From assembly GCA_963788935.1 (NCBI GenBank), contig CAWBIM010000017.1, positions 248,001 to 312,000 of the forward strand: 64,000 nucleotides of DNA, in the 5' to 3' direction. The position numbers and the translations under genes are program-made. This document shows positions 56,991 through 64,000 of the stretch, piece after piece (position 1 is the stretch's first letter; every line of letters starts with the position of its first letter). The notes under the pieces were generated by a model. That model worked only from the letters and a program-made list of their open reading frames with translations, ran no database searches and was not told the DNA's origin. The stretch is from JAOPZW01 sp963788935 (lineage in GTDB: Bacteria; Actinomycetota; Thermoleophilia; Solirubrobacterales; Solirubrobacteraceae).

Positions 56991-58323
56991 TCAGCCGCCG
57001 CGTGCGATCCGCGCGACGGAGGCGACCGCGGCGTCCACGTCGTCCTCGTCGACCGCCAGCCCGCAGCCGAATCGCACGTGGCGCTCGGCGTAGGGCGTGA
57101 CCGTGGCGGAGATCCGGTCCGCCGCGAGCGCCTGCACGGCGCGGCCCGGGTCGACGTCCGCGATGTCGGCGCAGACCAGGCCCGCGCTCACGTCGGCGGC
57201 CCGCGGGGTCACGAGCCGCACCCCGCGGACCCCGGCCAGCCCCGCCTTCATCCGTCCGGCGAGCGCGTGGATCCGCGCGGTGACGCGCTCGCGGCCGATG
57301 CGCTCGTGCAGGGCGAACGCGGCCGGGAGCGCCCAGCGGTGCTCGTAGGCCTGGAAGCCGCCCGGGGTCATCGCCGGGCCGGGCGGATCGGCGGGCGGGA
57401 CGCGGCCCTCGATCCACGCGCCGTAGCTCGCGTTGGCGAACGACGGGATCAGCGGGCGCGACGCGGCCTCCCACGCGCGCGGCGTGCCCCACAGGATCCC
57501 GGTGCCGCGCGGGCCCATGAGCCACTTGTGGCAGCCGGCGGCGAGGAAGTCGATGCCCGAGCCGGCGAGGCGCGACGTCCTCGACGCCGAGCGCGTGCAC
57601 GCCGTCGACGCAGAGCAGCACCTTCGCACCGCGGCGCTCGCCGGCCTCCCGCACCACGCGGGCGATCGCGTCCATCGGGAGCTTGACCCCGGTGCTCGAG
57701 TGCACCCAGGTGAGCGCCACGGCGCGGGTCCGGGGGCGGATCGCCCGCAGCAGGCGGGCGGCGATCTCCTCCGGCGACGCCGACGCCGGGTCCTTCGGGT
57801 CGTAGAGCGCGACGCGGCGGACGCGGCCGCCGCTCAGGCGCAGCGCCTCGTCCGTGGCGAAGTGGTCGTGCACGGTCGAGAGGATCTCCTCGCCCTCGCG
57901 CAGCCGCAGCGCGCGGTAGAGGATCGCGAGGCCCATCGTCGTCGAGGTCGTCAGGGCGATGTCGTCGCGGTCCCCGCCGAGGTAGCGCGCGGCCGCGGCG
58001 GCCGGGTCGGCCCGGCTCTCGGCCGAGCGCAGGTAGCCCTCGGGGTCGGCGTCGAGCAGCGCGCGGTGATGCTCGATCGCCGCGCGCACCGGGCGCGGGT
58101 GGGGGGCGAGCAGGAAGGCGGAGAACGCGCGCGTGCGCGGGTCGAGCGGCAGTTCGCGGCGGACGCCCGCCCACGTCGACAGGTCCTCCGGGGCCGCGGT
58201 CGGCGCACTGGTCGCGGCCGCGGTCGTTCCGTCGCTGTCCGTGCCGCCGCCGCACGCGCCGATCGCCGCCCCCGCCGCCGCGGCGGCCCCGCCGGCGAGC
58301 AGCTGCTTGCGCGTCAGCCCCAC
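56991..58323 (-). pseudogene. Exported class V aminotransferase-like PLP enzyme, one frameshift
   Basis: The restored product is about 443 residues. The N-terminus MGLTRKQLLAGGAAAAAGAAIGACGGG looks like a Tat-like lipoprotein signal with a cysteine lipobox. The body is a fold-type I PLP enzyme resembling isopenicillin-N epimerase: STTMGLAILYRALRL, VALTWVHSSTGVKLPMDAI, VDGVHALGVEDV, and the PLP lysine in AAGCHKWLMGPRGTGILWG. The frame breaks near 57581, where one base is extra. An extracytoplasmic PLP enzyme is unusual. The signal has Arg-Lys rather than Arg-Arg, so export is probable but not certain. Confidence 0.75.
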
Positions 58324-58330
58324 ACGCCGA

Positions 58331-59110
58331 CTATCCCACCTCGTCGATGAGGTCGGCGACGGAGTCGATGATCCGCGACGGGCGGTACGGGAAGCGCTCG
58401 GCCGCGTCGCGCGTGGCGACGCCGCTGAGGACGAGGATCGTGTGCAGCCCGGCCTCGAGGCCGGCGACGACGTCGGTGTCCATCCGGTCGCCGATCATCG
58501 CCGTCGTCTCCGAGTGGGCCTCGATCGCGTTGAGGGCCGAGCGCATCATCAGCGGGTTCGGCTTGCCGACGTAGTAGGGGTCGACGCCGGTCGCGCGCGT
58601 GATGAGGGCGGCGACCGAGCCGGTGGCCGGGAGCGGCCCGTCGGGCGACGGGCCGGTCTCGTCCGGGTTCGTCGCGATGAAGCGCGCGCCCGCGACGATG
58701 AGCCGGATCGCCTGCGTGATGCGCTCGAAGCTGTAGGTCCGCGTCTCGCCGAGCACGACGTAGTCCGGGTTGCGCTCGGTGAGCGTGTAGCCCGCCTGAT
58801 GCAGCGCCGTGGTGAGGCCGGCCTCGCCGATGACGTAGGCCGAGCCGCCGGGTCGCTGGTCCTCGAGGAACCGCGCGGTCGCCAGCGCCGAGGTCCAGAT
58901 CGCCTCCTCGGGCACCTCGAGCCCGCTCGCCCGCAGCCGCGCCGCGAGGTCGCGGCGGGTGTAGATCGAGTTGTTCGTCAGGACGAGGAACGGGCGGTTT
59001 CTCTCGCGCAGCGCGGTGAGGAACCGGTCCGCGCCCTCGAGCGCGGTCTCCTCGTGGACGAGCACGCCGTCCATGTCCATCAGCCAGGACTGGATCTCGC
59101 GGTGGGGCAT
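58331..59110 (-). CDS. HAD-IIA (NagD-like) phosphatase
   Basis: This is a 259-residue HAD phosphatase. Motif I is LMDMDGVLVHEE with the nucleophilic Asp, motif II is LVLTNNSIYTRRDL, motif III includes VGKPNPLMM and motif IV is AMIGDRMDTDVVAGLEAG. The C2-type cap is of NagD size. It dephosphorylates a sugar or nucleotide phosphate; the substrate is not determined. Confidence 0.93.
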   Translation of the reverse strand: MPHREIQSWLMDMDGVLVHEETALEGADRFLTALRERNRPFLVLTNNSIYTRRDLAARLRASGLEVPEEAIWTSALATARFLEDQRPGGSAYVIGEAGLTTALHQAGYTLTERNPDYVVLGETRTYSFERITQAIRLIVAGARFIATNPDETGPSPDGPLPATGSVAALITRATGVDPYYVGKPNPLMMRSALNAIEAHSETTAMIGDRMDTDVVAGLEAGLHTILVLSGVATRDAAERFPYRPSRIIDSVADLIDEVG

Positions 59111-59122
59111 CGCCGCGAGAGG

Positions 59123-59779
59123 TTAGTCGCGCCCGGGCGGCTCCGCGTGAAGGGCCCGCAGCGCCTGGGCCATGTGCTCGCGCAGGACGTCGGGCCCGTC
59201 GCGCTCGAGGTCCGCGACCAGCGCGAGGTGGTCCGGGCCGAGCCGCTCGCGCGTCCAGACCGGGCGGATCTGGCTGAGGAAGAGGTCGAGCTCGGTGCTC
59301 AGGGCGGCGTACGCCCGGGCGATCCGCGGCGCGCCCGCGGCGGCGACGAGCGCCTCGTGGACGCGATGGTGGCCGGCGGCGATCTCGTTCCAGGACGTCC
59401 GCCGGCGGGCGGCGAGGCGGTCGAGGTCGCGCGCGGCGGCGTGCACGGCCTCCGGCAGCCGGCCGTCGCCGCGCTCGAGCGCGAGGTGCGCGGCCTCCCG
59501 CTCGAGGGCGAGCCGCAGCGCGAAGAGCTCGACGAGGTCCTCGGGCGAGAGGTCGGCGACACGCGCGCCCCGGTTGGGCTCGACACGGACGAGGCCGTCC
59601 GCCTCCAGCCGGCGCAGCGCGGCGCGCAGCGTGTGCCGCGCGACGTCATAGGTCTCGACGAGCTCACGCTCGATGAGCCGCTGCCCGGGCTGGAGGTCGC
59701 CGTCGAGGATGCGCTCGCGCAGCGCGGCGGCGAGCTGGTCGACGGTCGAGGCGGGCTGCAGCGGCGCCGGGCTCGTCAT
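59123..59779 (-). CDS. GntR-family (FadR/FCD) regulator
   Basis: This is a 218-residue regulator. The winged helix spans about 10-75 (ALRERILDGDLQPGQRLIERELVETYDVARHTLRAALRRLEADGLV). The FCD ligand domain spans 90-210 and includes the metal-binding histidines in AAGHHRVHEALVAAAG and REHMAQALRALH. Its ATG overlaps the stop of the transporter gene, so the two are co-transcribed. A TTGTTGAACAA palindrome, matching the FadR-type half-site pattern, lies just upstream of the transporter and is its likely operator. Confidence 0.93.
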   Translation of the reverse strand: MTSPAPLQPASTVDQLAAALRERILDGDLQPGQRLIERELVETYDVARHTLRAALRRLEADGLVRVEPNRGARVADLSPEDLVELFALRLALEREAAHLALERGDGRLPEAVHAAARDLDRLAARRRTSWNEIAAGHHRVHEALVAAAGAPRIARAYAALSTELDLFLSQIRPVWTRERLGPDHLALVADLERDGPDVLREHMAQALRALHAEPPGRD

Positions 59780-60657
59780 GCGACGACCGCCTCGGGCTCG
59801 ACCACGGCGCCCCGGCGGCGCCCGGCGGGCACGGCCAGGACGGCGAGGCCCGCGAGCACGAGCGCTGCCCCGATCCCGGCGGCGACCGAGGCCTGCTCGC
59901 CGAGGGCGACGACGCCCAGCGCCGCCGCGGTGACCGGTTCGACGAGGACGATCGTGGCCGTCTCGCCGCTCGTGAGCGACCGCAGGCCGCGGGCGAACAG
60001 CACATAGGCGAGCGCGGTCGGGATCGCGCCGAGGTACAGCGCCAGGCCGAGGCCGCCGGGCGTGGCCAGGAAGCCCGGGCCGGCGATCGCGAGGACGGGG
60101 ACGAGCAGGACCGCCGCGCCGCCGAAGCCCGCCGCCATGACGCCCTCCGGCGCCGCCCCCGCGACGATGAGCCGCCGGCTGAGGACCGTGCACGTGGCGT
60201 AGCCGACCCCGGCGGCGATCGCCAGCCCGACGCCCGCCGGGTCGACCGTGCCGCCGCCCTCGCCCGCCAGCAGCGCGACGCCGGCGGCGGCGCACAGCGT
60301 CGCGAGCGCCCAGCGGCCCGTGAGCCGCTCGCCGTTGACGAGCCGCCCGAGCACGCCGGCGGCGGCGGGCCCGGAGCCGATCGCGACGACCGTGCCGACC
60401 GCGACGCCGGTGAGCTTCACGGCCGCGAAGAAGCTCAGCTGGTAGACGCAGACGCCCACGGCGATGACGAGCACGGTGCGGTCGACGCGCGGGATCCGCA
60501 CCCCCATGCCGCGCGCGATCGCCACGAGCAGCGCGCCGCCGAGGACGATGCGCGCGGCGCCGACGGCCACGGGCGAGGCGGCCGGTCCGAGCGCCTGCGC
60601 GGTGCCCGTCGTGCCGAAGCACACGGCGGCGAGGAGGACCTGGAGACGCGCGGGCAT
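59776..60657 (-). CDS. EamA-family drug/metabolite transporter
   Basis: This is a 293-residue protein with ten hydrophobic helices in two EamA repeats (first repeat LLAAVCFGTTGTAQALGP; second near GLAIAAGVGYATCTVLSRRLI). It exports a small metabolite, probably under control of the GntR protein made from the same transcript. I chose the ATG at 60657 over a TTG at 60675, because the TTG lies inside the operator palindrome. Confidence 0.9.
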   Translation of the reverse strand: MPARLQVLLAAVCFGTTGTAQALGPAASPVAVGAARIVLGGALLVAIARGMGVRIPRVDRTVLVIAVGVCVYQLSFFAAVKLTGVAVGTVVAIGSGPAAAGVLGRLVNGERLTGRWALATLCAAAGVALLAGEGGGTVDPAGVGLAIAAGVGYATCTVLSRRLIVAGAAPEGVMAAGFGGAAVLLVPVLAIAGPGFLATPGGLGLALYLGAIPTALAYVLFARGLRSLTSGETATIVLVEPVTAAALGVVALGEQASVAAGIGAALVLAGLAVLAVPAGRRRGAVVEPEAVVA

Positions 60658-60663
60658 CGTGCA

Positions 60664-60676
60664 ATTGTTGAACAAT
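60664..60676 (-). promoter_or_regulatory. Probable GntR operator
   Basis: ATTGTT-G-AACAAT is a perfect 13-bp inverted repeat and fits the TNGTNNNACNA pattern of FadR-type GntR regulators. It ends six bases before the transporter ATG, overlapping where a ribosome site would be, so bound repressor would block the whole operon. Confidence 0.7.
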
Positions 60677-60697
60677 CTGTCCGCCGCGTCAAGCGCG

Positions 60698-61594
60698 CTA
60701 CGGCGGGAACCGCTCGGCCCACCACCGCGCCACGTCCAGCCGGCGCATGAACCGCACGCCGGGCTGGGCCGTCGCGTGCTCGAGGAACATCCGGATCGCC
60801 GCCGCCCGCGCCGCCTGCCCCGACCAGCGCGCGTGCGCGACGACCGTCATGAACGCGGGGCGGCCTTCGGCGAGGTACTGGTCGAGGCCCATCACGAGCG
60901 TGTCGAGGTAGTCGCGCGGGCTCGAGAACCCGGGCGTCACGAGGTAGCGGGCGTCCTGGTAGGTCTTCGTGTACGGGACGATCAGGACGGGCTCGCCGAG
61001 GCACGACGTCCAGTACGGCAGGTCGTCGTTGGAGGGGTCGGAGTCGTAGAGGAAGCCGCCCTCCTCGACGAGCAGCTCGCGCGTGTTCTCGCTCGGGAAC
61101 GAGCGCGAGTTCCAGCCGAACGGCCGCTCGCCGTAGACGCGCTCGAACGTGGCGATCGCGCGCTCGAGGTGCTCGCGCTCCTCGTCGCGCGACTGCGTCC
61201 AGGGCTCGGTCCAGCGCCAGCCGTGGCCGAGCAGGTCGTGCCCGCGCTCGCGCATCCACGCCGGAACCTGCGGGTTGAGCTCGAGCGCCTGCGCGCACGC
61301 CGACACGGTCACCGGCACGTCGAAGGCGTCGTAGATCCGCGCGAGCCGCCAGACGCCGGCGCGGCTGCCGTACTCGTAGTGCGTCTCGGTGCCGAGGTCG
61401 CGCCGCGGCGGCTGCGGGCCGGGGTCGGGGTACTCGCCCCAGCCGTCGTTGCGCTCGTCGCCCGCGAGCGCCGAGTACTCGGTGCCCTCCTCGTACACGA
61501 GCACGAGGTTGACGACGACGGTCGCGCCGTCCGGCCAGCCGACGTCGGGGAGGTCGCGGCCGTAGCCGACGAGGTCGCGGGGCGGGCCGGGCAT
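60698..61594 (-). CDS. Polysaccharide deacetylase/allantoinase-like hydrolase
   Basis: This is a 298-residue protein of the NodB-homology fold, closest in style to PuuE-like members (YGRDLPDVGWPDGATVVVNLVLVYEEG, GHDLLGHGWRWTEPW, GWNSRSFPSENTRELLVEEGGFLYDSD). It cleaves a C-N bond in a sugar or ureide; which one is open. The ATG overlaps the stop of the oxidoreductase gene (ATGA), so the pair is coupled. Confidence 0.85.
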   Translation of the reverse strand: MPGPPRDLVGYGRDLPDVGWPDGATVVVNLVLVYEEGTEYSALAGDERNDGWGEYPDPGPQPPRRDLGTETHYEYGSRAGVWRLARIYDAFDVPVTVSACAQALELNPQVPAWMRERGHDLLGHGWRWTEPWTQSRDEEREHLERAIATFERVYGERPFGWNSRSFPSENTRELLVEEGGFLYDSDPSNDDLPYWTSCLGEPVLIVPYTKTYQDARYLVTPGFSSPRDYLDTLVMGLDQYLAEGRPAFMTVVAHARWSGQAARAAAIRMFLEHATAQPGVRFMRRLDVARWWAERFPP

Positions 61595-62484
61595 CAGTCG
61601 GCCCTCCGGCCCCCGGCCGCCCGCTGAGCCGCGTCGTCCTGGGCGGCGAGCGCGACCGCGAGCGTGCCGACCCCGTCGGCCACCGTGCAGCACACGGCGC
61701 CGGGATCGCCGGCCCGCGCGGCCGCGACGAACGTCGCGAGCGAGCGCTCGACCGGGGGTGGGCCGGTCTGGCGCAGGTCGAGGCCCGGGCCGGTCGCGCG
61801 GAAGACCGGATCGAGCTCCACGAGGACCGTGCCGCCGTCGCACACGAGCTCGAGCCGCCAGCCGGGCCCGCCGGCCGCCCGGCCGACGACGACGTTGCCC
61901 AGCGCGCCGCCGGCGAACCGCAGGGAGGCCGCCAGCGCATCGCCGGACTCGACGGCGCTGACGCCCGCCACCTCGCCCGCGATCGCCCGCTCGAGGTCGA
62001 TGAGGTGGCTCGCGCGTTCGAGCATCATCCCGCCGCCCCGCGCGCGGTCGCCGAGCCACGACCGGTCCATGGTGTCGCTCACGCCGGTGCCCAGCAGGAG
62101 CCGCGCGTCGTCCGGCAGGTCGGCGAGGAACGAGATCGCCCGGTACTGGTAGCCGACCGCGCACACGACGCCCGCGCCGTCGACCGCCGCCGCGATCGCG
62201 CGCGCGTCGTCGAGCGTGTGGGCGACCGGCTTCTCGAGGTAGACCGCGAGCCCGGCCTCCGCGGCGCCGAGGACCACCTCGCGGTGGGCATCGGGCGGCG
62301 TGCAGACGAGCACCGCGTCGAGGCGCTCGGCGCCGAGCATCGCGCGCCAGTCCTCGTAGTCCGCCCGGCCCGGGACGACGTCGGCGCCCGCCGCGACGGT
62401 CGCGCCGTCGAGCGCCGCAATGGTGGCGGCATGGGTCTCGGCGATCCATCCGGCGCCGACGATGCCGACGCGCAGGTCAGGCAC
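61594..62484 (-). CDS. Gfo/Idh/MocA family oxidoreductase
   Basis: This is a 296-residue NAD(P)-dependent dehydrogenase. The Rossmann motif is VGIVGAGWIAETHA and the catalytic-lysine motif is YLEKPVAHT. The C-terminal domain (about 130-296) carries the usual central sheet with GGMMLERASHLIDLERA. Members oxidise sugars, inositols or related polyols. It precedes and overlaps the deacetylase-like gene, suggesting one catabolic step after another on a sugar-like or ureide compound; that is inference. Confidence 0.92.
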   Translation of the reverse strand: MPDLRVGIVGAGWIAETHAATIAALDGATVAAGADVVPGRADYEDWRAMLGAERLDAVLVCTPPDAHREVVLGAAEAGLAVYLEKPVAHTLDDARAIAAAVDGAGVVCAVGYQYRAISFLADLPDDARLLLGTGVSDTMDRSWLGDRARGGGMMLERASHLIDLERAIAGEVAGVSAVESGDALAASLRFAGGALGNVVVGRAAGGPGWRLELVCDGGTVLVELDPVFRATGPGLDLRQTGPPPVERSLATFVAAARAGDPGAVCCTVADGVGTLAVALAAQDDAAQRAAGGRRAD

Positions 62485-62518
62485 GCTCGGGTCGGGCGAG
62501 GCCGGCGGGAACGACGAG

Positions 62519-62547
62519 CAGCGGGCCGACGCGAGGTCGGCCCGCTG
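62519..62547 (-). terminator. Strong hairpin between the sigma factor and oxidoreductase genes
   Basis: A perfect 12-bp stem (CAGCGGGCCGAC with GTCGGCCCGCTG) and a 5-base loop lie downstream of the sigma-70 factor and upstream of the oxidoreductase. It likely ends the sigma transcript. Confidence 0.65.
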
Positions 62548-62609
62548 TCAGCAGGCGTACGGTCCGGGGTGTTCCGTGCACCGGTGGTCGCAGCTGGGGA
62601 GCGGGAGCT

Positions 62610-62632
62610 CCGCGCGCCTCGTGGGCGCGCGG
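62610..62632 (-). terminator. Second hairpin downstream of the sigma factor
   Basis: CCGCGCGCC pairs with GGCGCGCGG around a 5-base loop, 57 bases beyond the sigma stop. Together with the hairpin at 62519-62547 it forms a tandem end region. Confidence 0.5.
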
Positions 62633-62688
62633 TTCCTGCTGTGCTGATCGTGGAGCGGCGGGTTGCCGCGGGACAGCGAAGCGGGCGA

Positions 62689-63555
62689 CTACGCCGCTTC
62701 GCGGAGCGCTTCGAGCGAGTCCATGCGCGAGAGGCGGTCGAGCGCACGGCGCTCGATCTGCTCCGCCTTCTGCGGGCTCATCCGAAGCTCACGGCCGACC
62801 TGCGCGCGGGTGCGCTCCTCGCCCTCGGTGCCGAAGCGCAGCGCGATGACCTTGCGCTCGTCCTCGGGGAGGGCCTGCAGGGCCGTGGCCACCTTCTCGC
62901 TGATGATGCCGCGGTAGACCTCCTCCTCGGGCGCCTCGTTGTCGGCGGCGCGGAGGTCGCCGAGCGTGGCGGAGTCGGAGTCGTCGCCGAGCTGCATGTC
63001 GAGGCTCGTCGGCGTGTAGTCGACGGCGCGGATCTCCTCGACCTCCTCGACCTCCATGCCGGCGACGGCCGCGATCTCGTGCAGCTCGGGCTCACGCTCG
63101 AGCTTCACTGCGAGCTCGTTGCGGATGCGCCCGACCTTGCGCGCCTTGGTCGCGACGTGTGCCGGGAGGCGGATCGAACGGGAGGTGTTGTCGAGGCCGC
63201 GCTGGATCGACTGACGGATCCACAGCGTGGCGTACGTCGAGAAGCGGAAGCCCTTGCGCCAGTCGAACTTCTCCGCCGCGCGGATGAGCCCGAGCATGCC
63301 CTCCTGAACGAGGTCGTTCAGGGTCAGCCCATGGCCCTGGTACCGGCGGGCGATGGAGACGACGAGGCGCAGGTTGGAATTGATGAGCCGGTCCTTGGCC
63401 AGGAGGTCACCGCGCTCGATGCGCTTGGCGAGCTCGATCTCCTCGGCGGGCTTCAGAAGCTGGAAGCGGTTCGCCCGCTGCAGGAGCTGTTCGAGCGCGT
63501 CCGCATGGACGTAGCTCTCGTGGTCTTCGCGGATCGGAGTTTTCGTCTTGGTCAA
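62689..63555 (-). CDS. Group 2 sigma-70 factor (SigA/RpoD-like)
   Basis: This is a 288-residue sigma factor. Region 1.2 begins ADALEQLLQRANRFQLLKPAEEIELAKRIERGD. Region 2 has RLVVSIARRYQGHGLTLNDLVQEGMLGLIRAAEKFDWRKGFRFSTYATLWIRQSIQR. Region 3 is ARKVGRIRNELAVKL and region 4 has LPEDERKVIALRFGTEGEERTRAQVGRELRMSPQKAEQIE. It lacks the acidic N-terminus of RpoD, so it is an alternative vegetative-type factor. The TTG at 63555 is preceded by GGAGG only three bases away. The promoter is near consensus and probably regulated. Confidence 0.93.
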   Translation of the reverse strand: MTKTKTPIREDHESYVHADALEQLLQRANRFQLLKPAEEIELAKRIERGDLLAKDRLINSNLRLVVSIARRYQGHGLTLNDLVQEGMLGLIRAAEKFDWRKGFRFSTYATLWIRQSIQRGLDNTSRSIRLPAHVATKARKVGRIRNELAVKLEREPELHEIAAVAGMEVEEVEEIRAVDYTPTSLDMQLGDDSDSATLGDLRAADNEAPEEEVYRGIISEKVATALQALPEDERKVIALRFGTEGEERTRAQVGRELRMSPQKAEQIERRALDRLSRMDSLEALREAA

Positions 63556-63578
63556 GATCCTCCAGGTGGATATCCGAT

Positions 63579-63622
63579 GGTTGCACTCGGAATTATACCC
63601 AGTTTTGGTTGCACATGCAACC
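63579..63622 (-). promoter_or_regulatory. Palindrome and extra half-site overlapping the sigma promoter
   Basis: GGTTGCA-CA-TGCAACC (63607-63622) is a perfect inverted repeat covering the -35 box. A further GGTTGCA copy lies at 63579-63585, near the expected start point. This spacing suits a repressor or autoregulator. Confidence 0.6.
63592..63620 (-). promoter_or_regulatory. Near-consensus promoter of the sigma factor gene
   Basis: Read on the minus strand, TTGCAT (63620-63615) and a perfect TATAAT (63597-63592) are 17 bases apart. Transcription would begin near 63585, with about 30 bases of leader before the TTG start. Confidence 0.8.
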
Positions 63623-63778
63623 GTAGGGCGGGCGCCGACACGAGGGAGGGCGCCGGATCAGTCGAGTTCGAGCGAGGGAAAGCGCCAGCGGGACGGGCAC
63701 GCACCGCTGACGACCTACTCAGGGTACCGAACATACGCTCGGCGTGTCGAGAGGTAACACTTCCGGGACGATTGGGTT

Positions 63779-64000
63779 GTGCTCCTGGCCGACCTCGTCG
63801 AAACCTCCCGTGTCGTCGGGGCGACGTCCGCGCGCCGCGAGAAGGTCGCCCACCTCGCCGCGGCGCTGCGCCGCATGGCGCCCGAGGAGGTGCCCGCGGG
63901 CGTCGCGTTCCTGTCCGGCGAGCTGCGCCAGCGGCAGATCGGCGTCGGCTGGGCGGCGCTGCGCGACGCGCCCCACGCAGGCCACGGGCCCTCGGACCTG
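63779..64000 (+). CDS. ATP-dependent DNA ligase, LigB-like (partial)
   Basis: The GTG at 63779 starts a frame open to the right edge (74 codons). VLLADLVETSRVVGATSARREKVAHLAAALRRMAPEEVPAGVAFLSGELRQRQIGVGWAAL matches the N-terminal helical domain of actinobacterial ATP-dependent DNA ligases. The catalytic lysine motif would lie beyond the window. Such ligases back up the NAD-dependent LigA in repair. It is divergent from the sigma factor gene. Confidence 0.88.
   Translation, partial: MLLADLVETSRVVGATSARREKVAHLAAALRRMAPEEVPAGVAFLSGELRQRQIGVGWAALRDAPHAGHGPSDL

Overview
The window is about 64 kb of very GC-rich DNA with dense genes and frequent GTG/TTG starts. NucS/EndoMS mismatch endonuclease, a LigB-like ATP-dependent DNA ligase, EttA, a DUF4331 protein, YcnI/CopC/CopD proteins and a short group-2 sigma-70 factor together suggest an actinobacterium. 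A soil Thermoleophilia/Solirubrobacterales-like lineage is my best guess. That is inference from gene content, because no rRNA or tRNA gene is visible.

Layout. Positions 1-6.5 kb hold the start of nucS, an ArsR-type regulator, a PaiB-like flavoprotein, a CocE/NonD hydrolase and a Tat-exported solute-binding lipoprotein. Positions 6.5-9.3 kb hold a disrupted amine oxidase divergent from an aldehyde dehydrogenase. Positions 9.3-14.3 kb form a minus-strand group: a di-heme cytochrome c peroxidase, a membrane-anchored HEMGH protein and a secreted beta-propeller of about 1,080 residues. Positions 14.4-18.2 kb carry an M29 aminopeptidase, a methyltransferase and a heavily frameshifted secreted protein. 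Positions 18.3-21.8 kb are regulatory: an ECF sigma factor with a zinc finger, a membrane span and a long extracytoplasmic tail, then a NarL-type kinase/regulator pair with a clear promoter and terminator. Positions 22.2-30.7 kb are a long minus-strand run: a TPP enzyme, a 2-hydroxyacid dehydrogenase, a J-domain/TPR protein, an ABC-2 exporter, and a kinase/glycosyltransferase/phosphatase trio joined by overlapping start and stop codons.

Positions 30.7-33.4 kb hold ettA and a DsbA-fold protein. Positions 33.5-39.5 kb look like a nickel/cobalt island: a Fur-family regulator and NiCoT importer converge on a NicO-like transporter, a TPR protein and a DUF4331 protein. Positions 39.6-45 kb hold an M42 aminopeptidase, a secreted trypsin-like protease, a lone receiver domain and a type II secretion ATPase N-domain fused to a long coiled coil. 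Then come acnA and a VapBC pair with a perfect operator palindrome. Positions 48.8-56.3 kb are rich in copper-type envelope proteins (a polytopic membrane protein, CopC, YcnI, CopC-CopD and associates). Several of them would expose histidine as the first mature residue. Positions 56.4-64 kb hold an RsbW-like kinase, an exported PLP enzyme, a NagD-type phosphatase, a GntR regulator with a drug/metabolite transporter, a polysaccharide deacetylase/oxidoreductase pair, a housekeeping-like sigma factor with an excellent promoter, and the start of a DNA ligase.

Two themes stand out. Many genes, especially at 6.5-18 kb, are interrupted by one- or two-base shifts at G/C homopolymers or GC dinucleotides, which looks more like sequence error than decay. 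There are also several near-perfect operator palindromes next to identifiable regulators (VapB, ArsR, GntR, Fur and sigma), each directly testable. No CRISPR array, insertion sequence or prophage was found.
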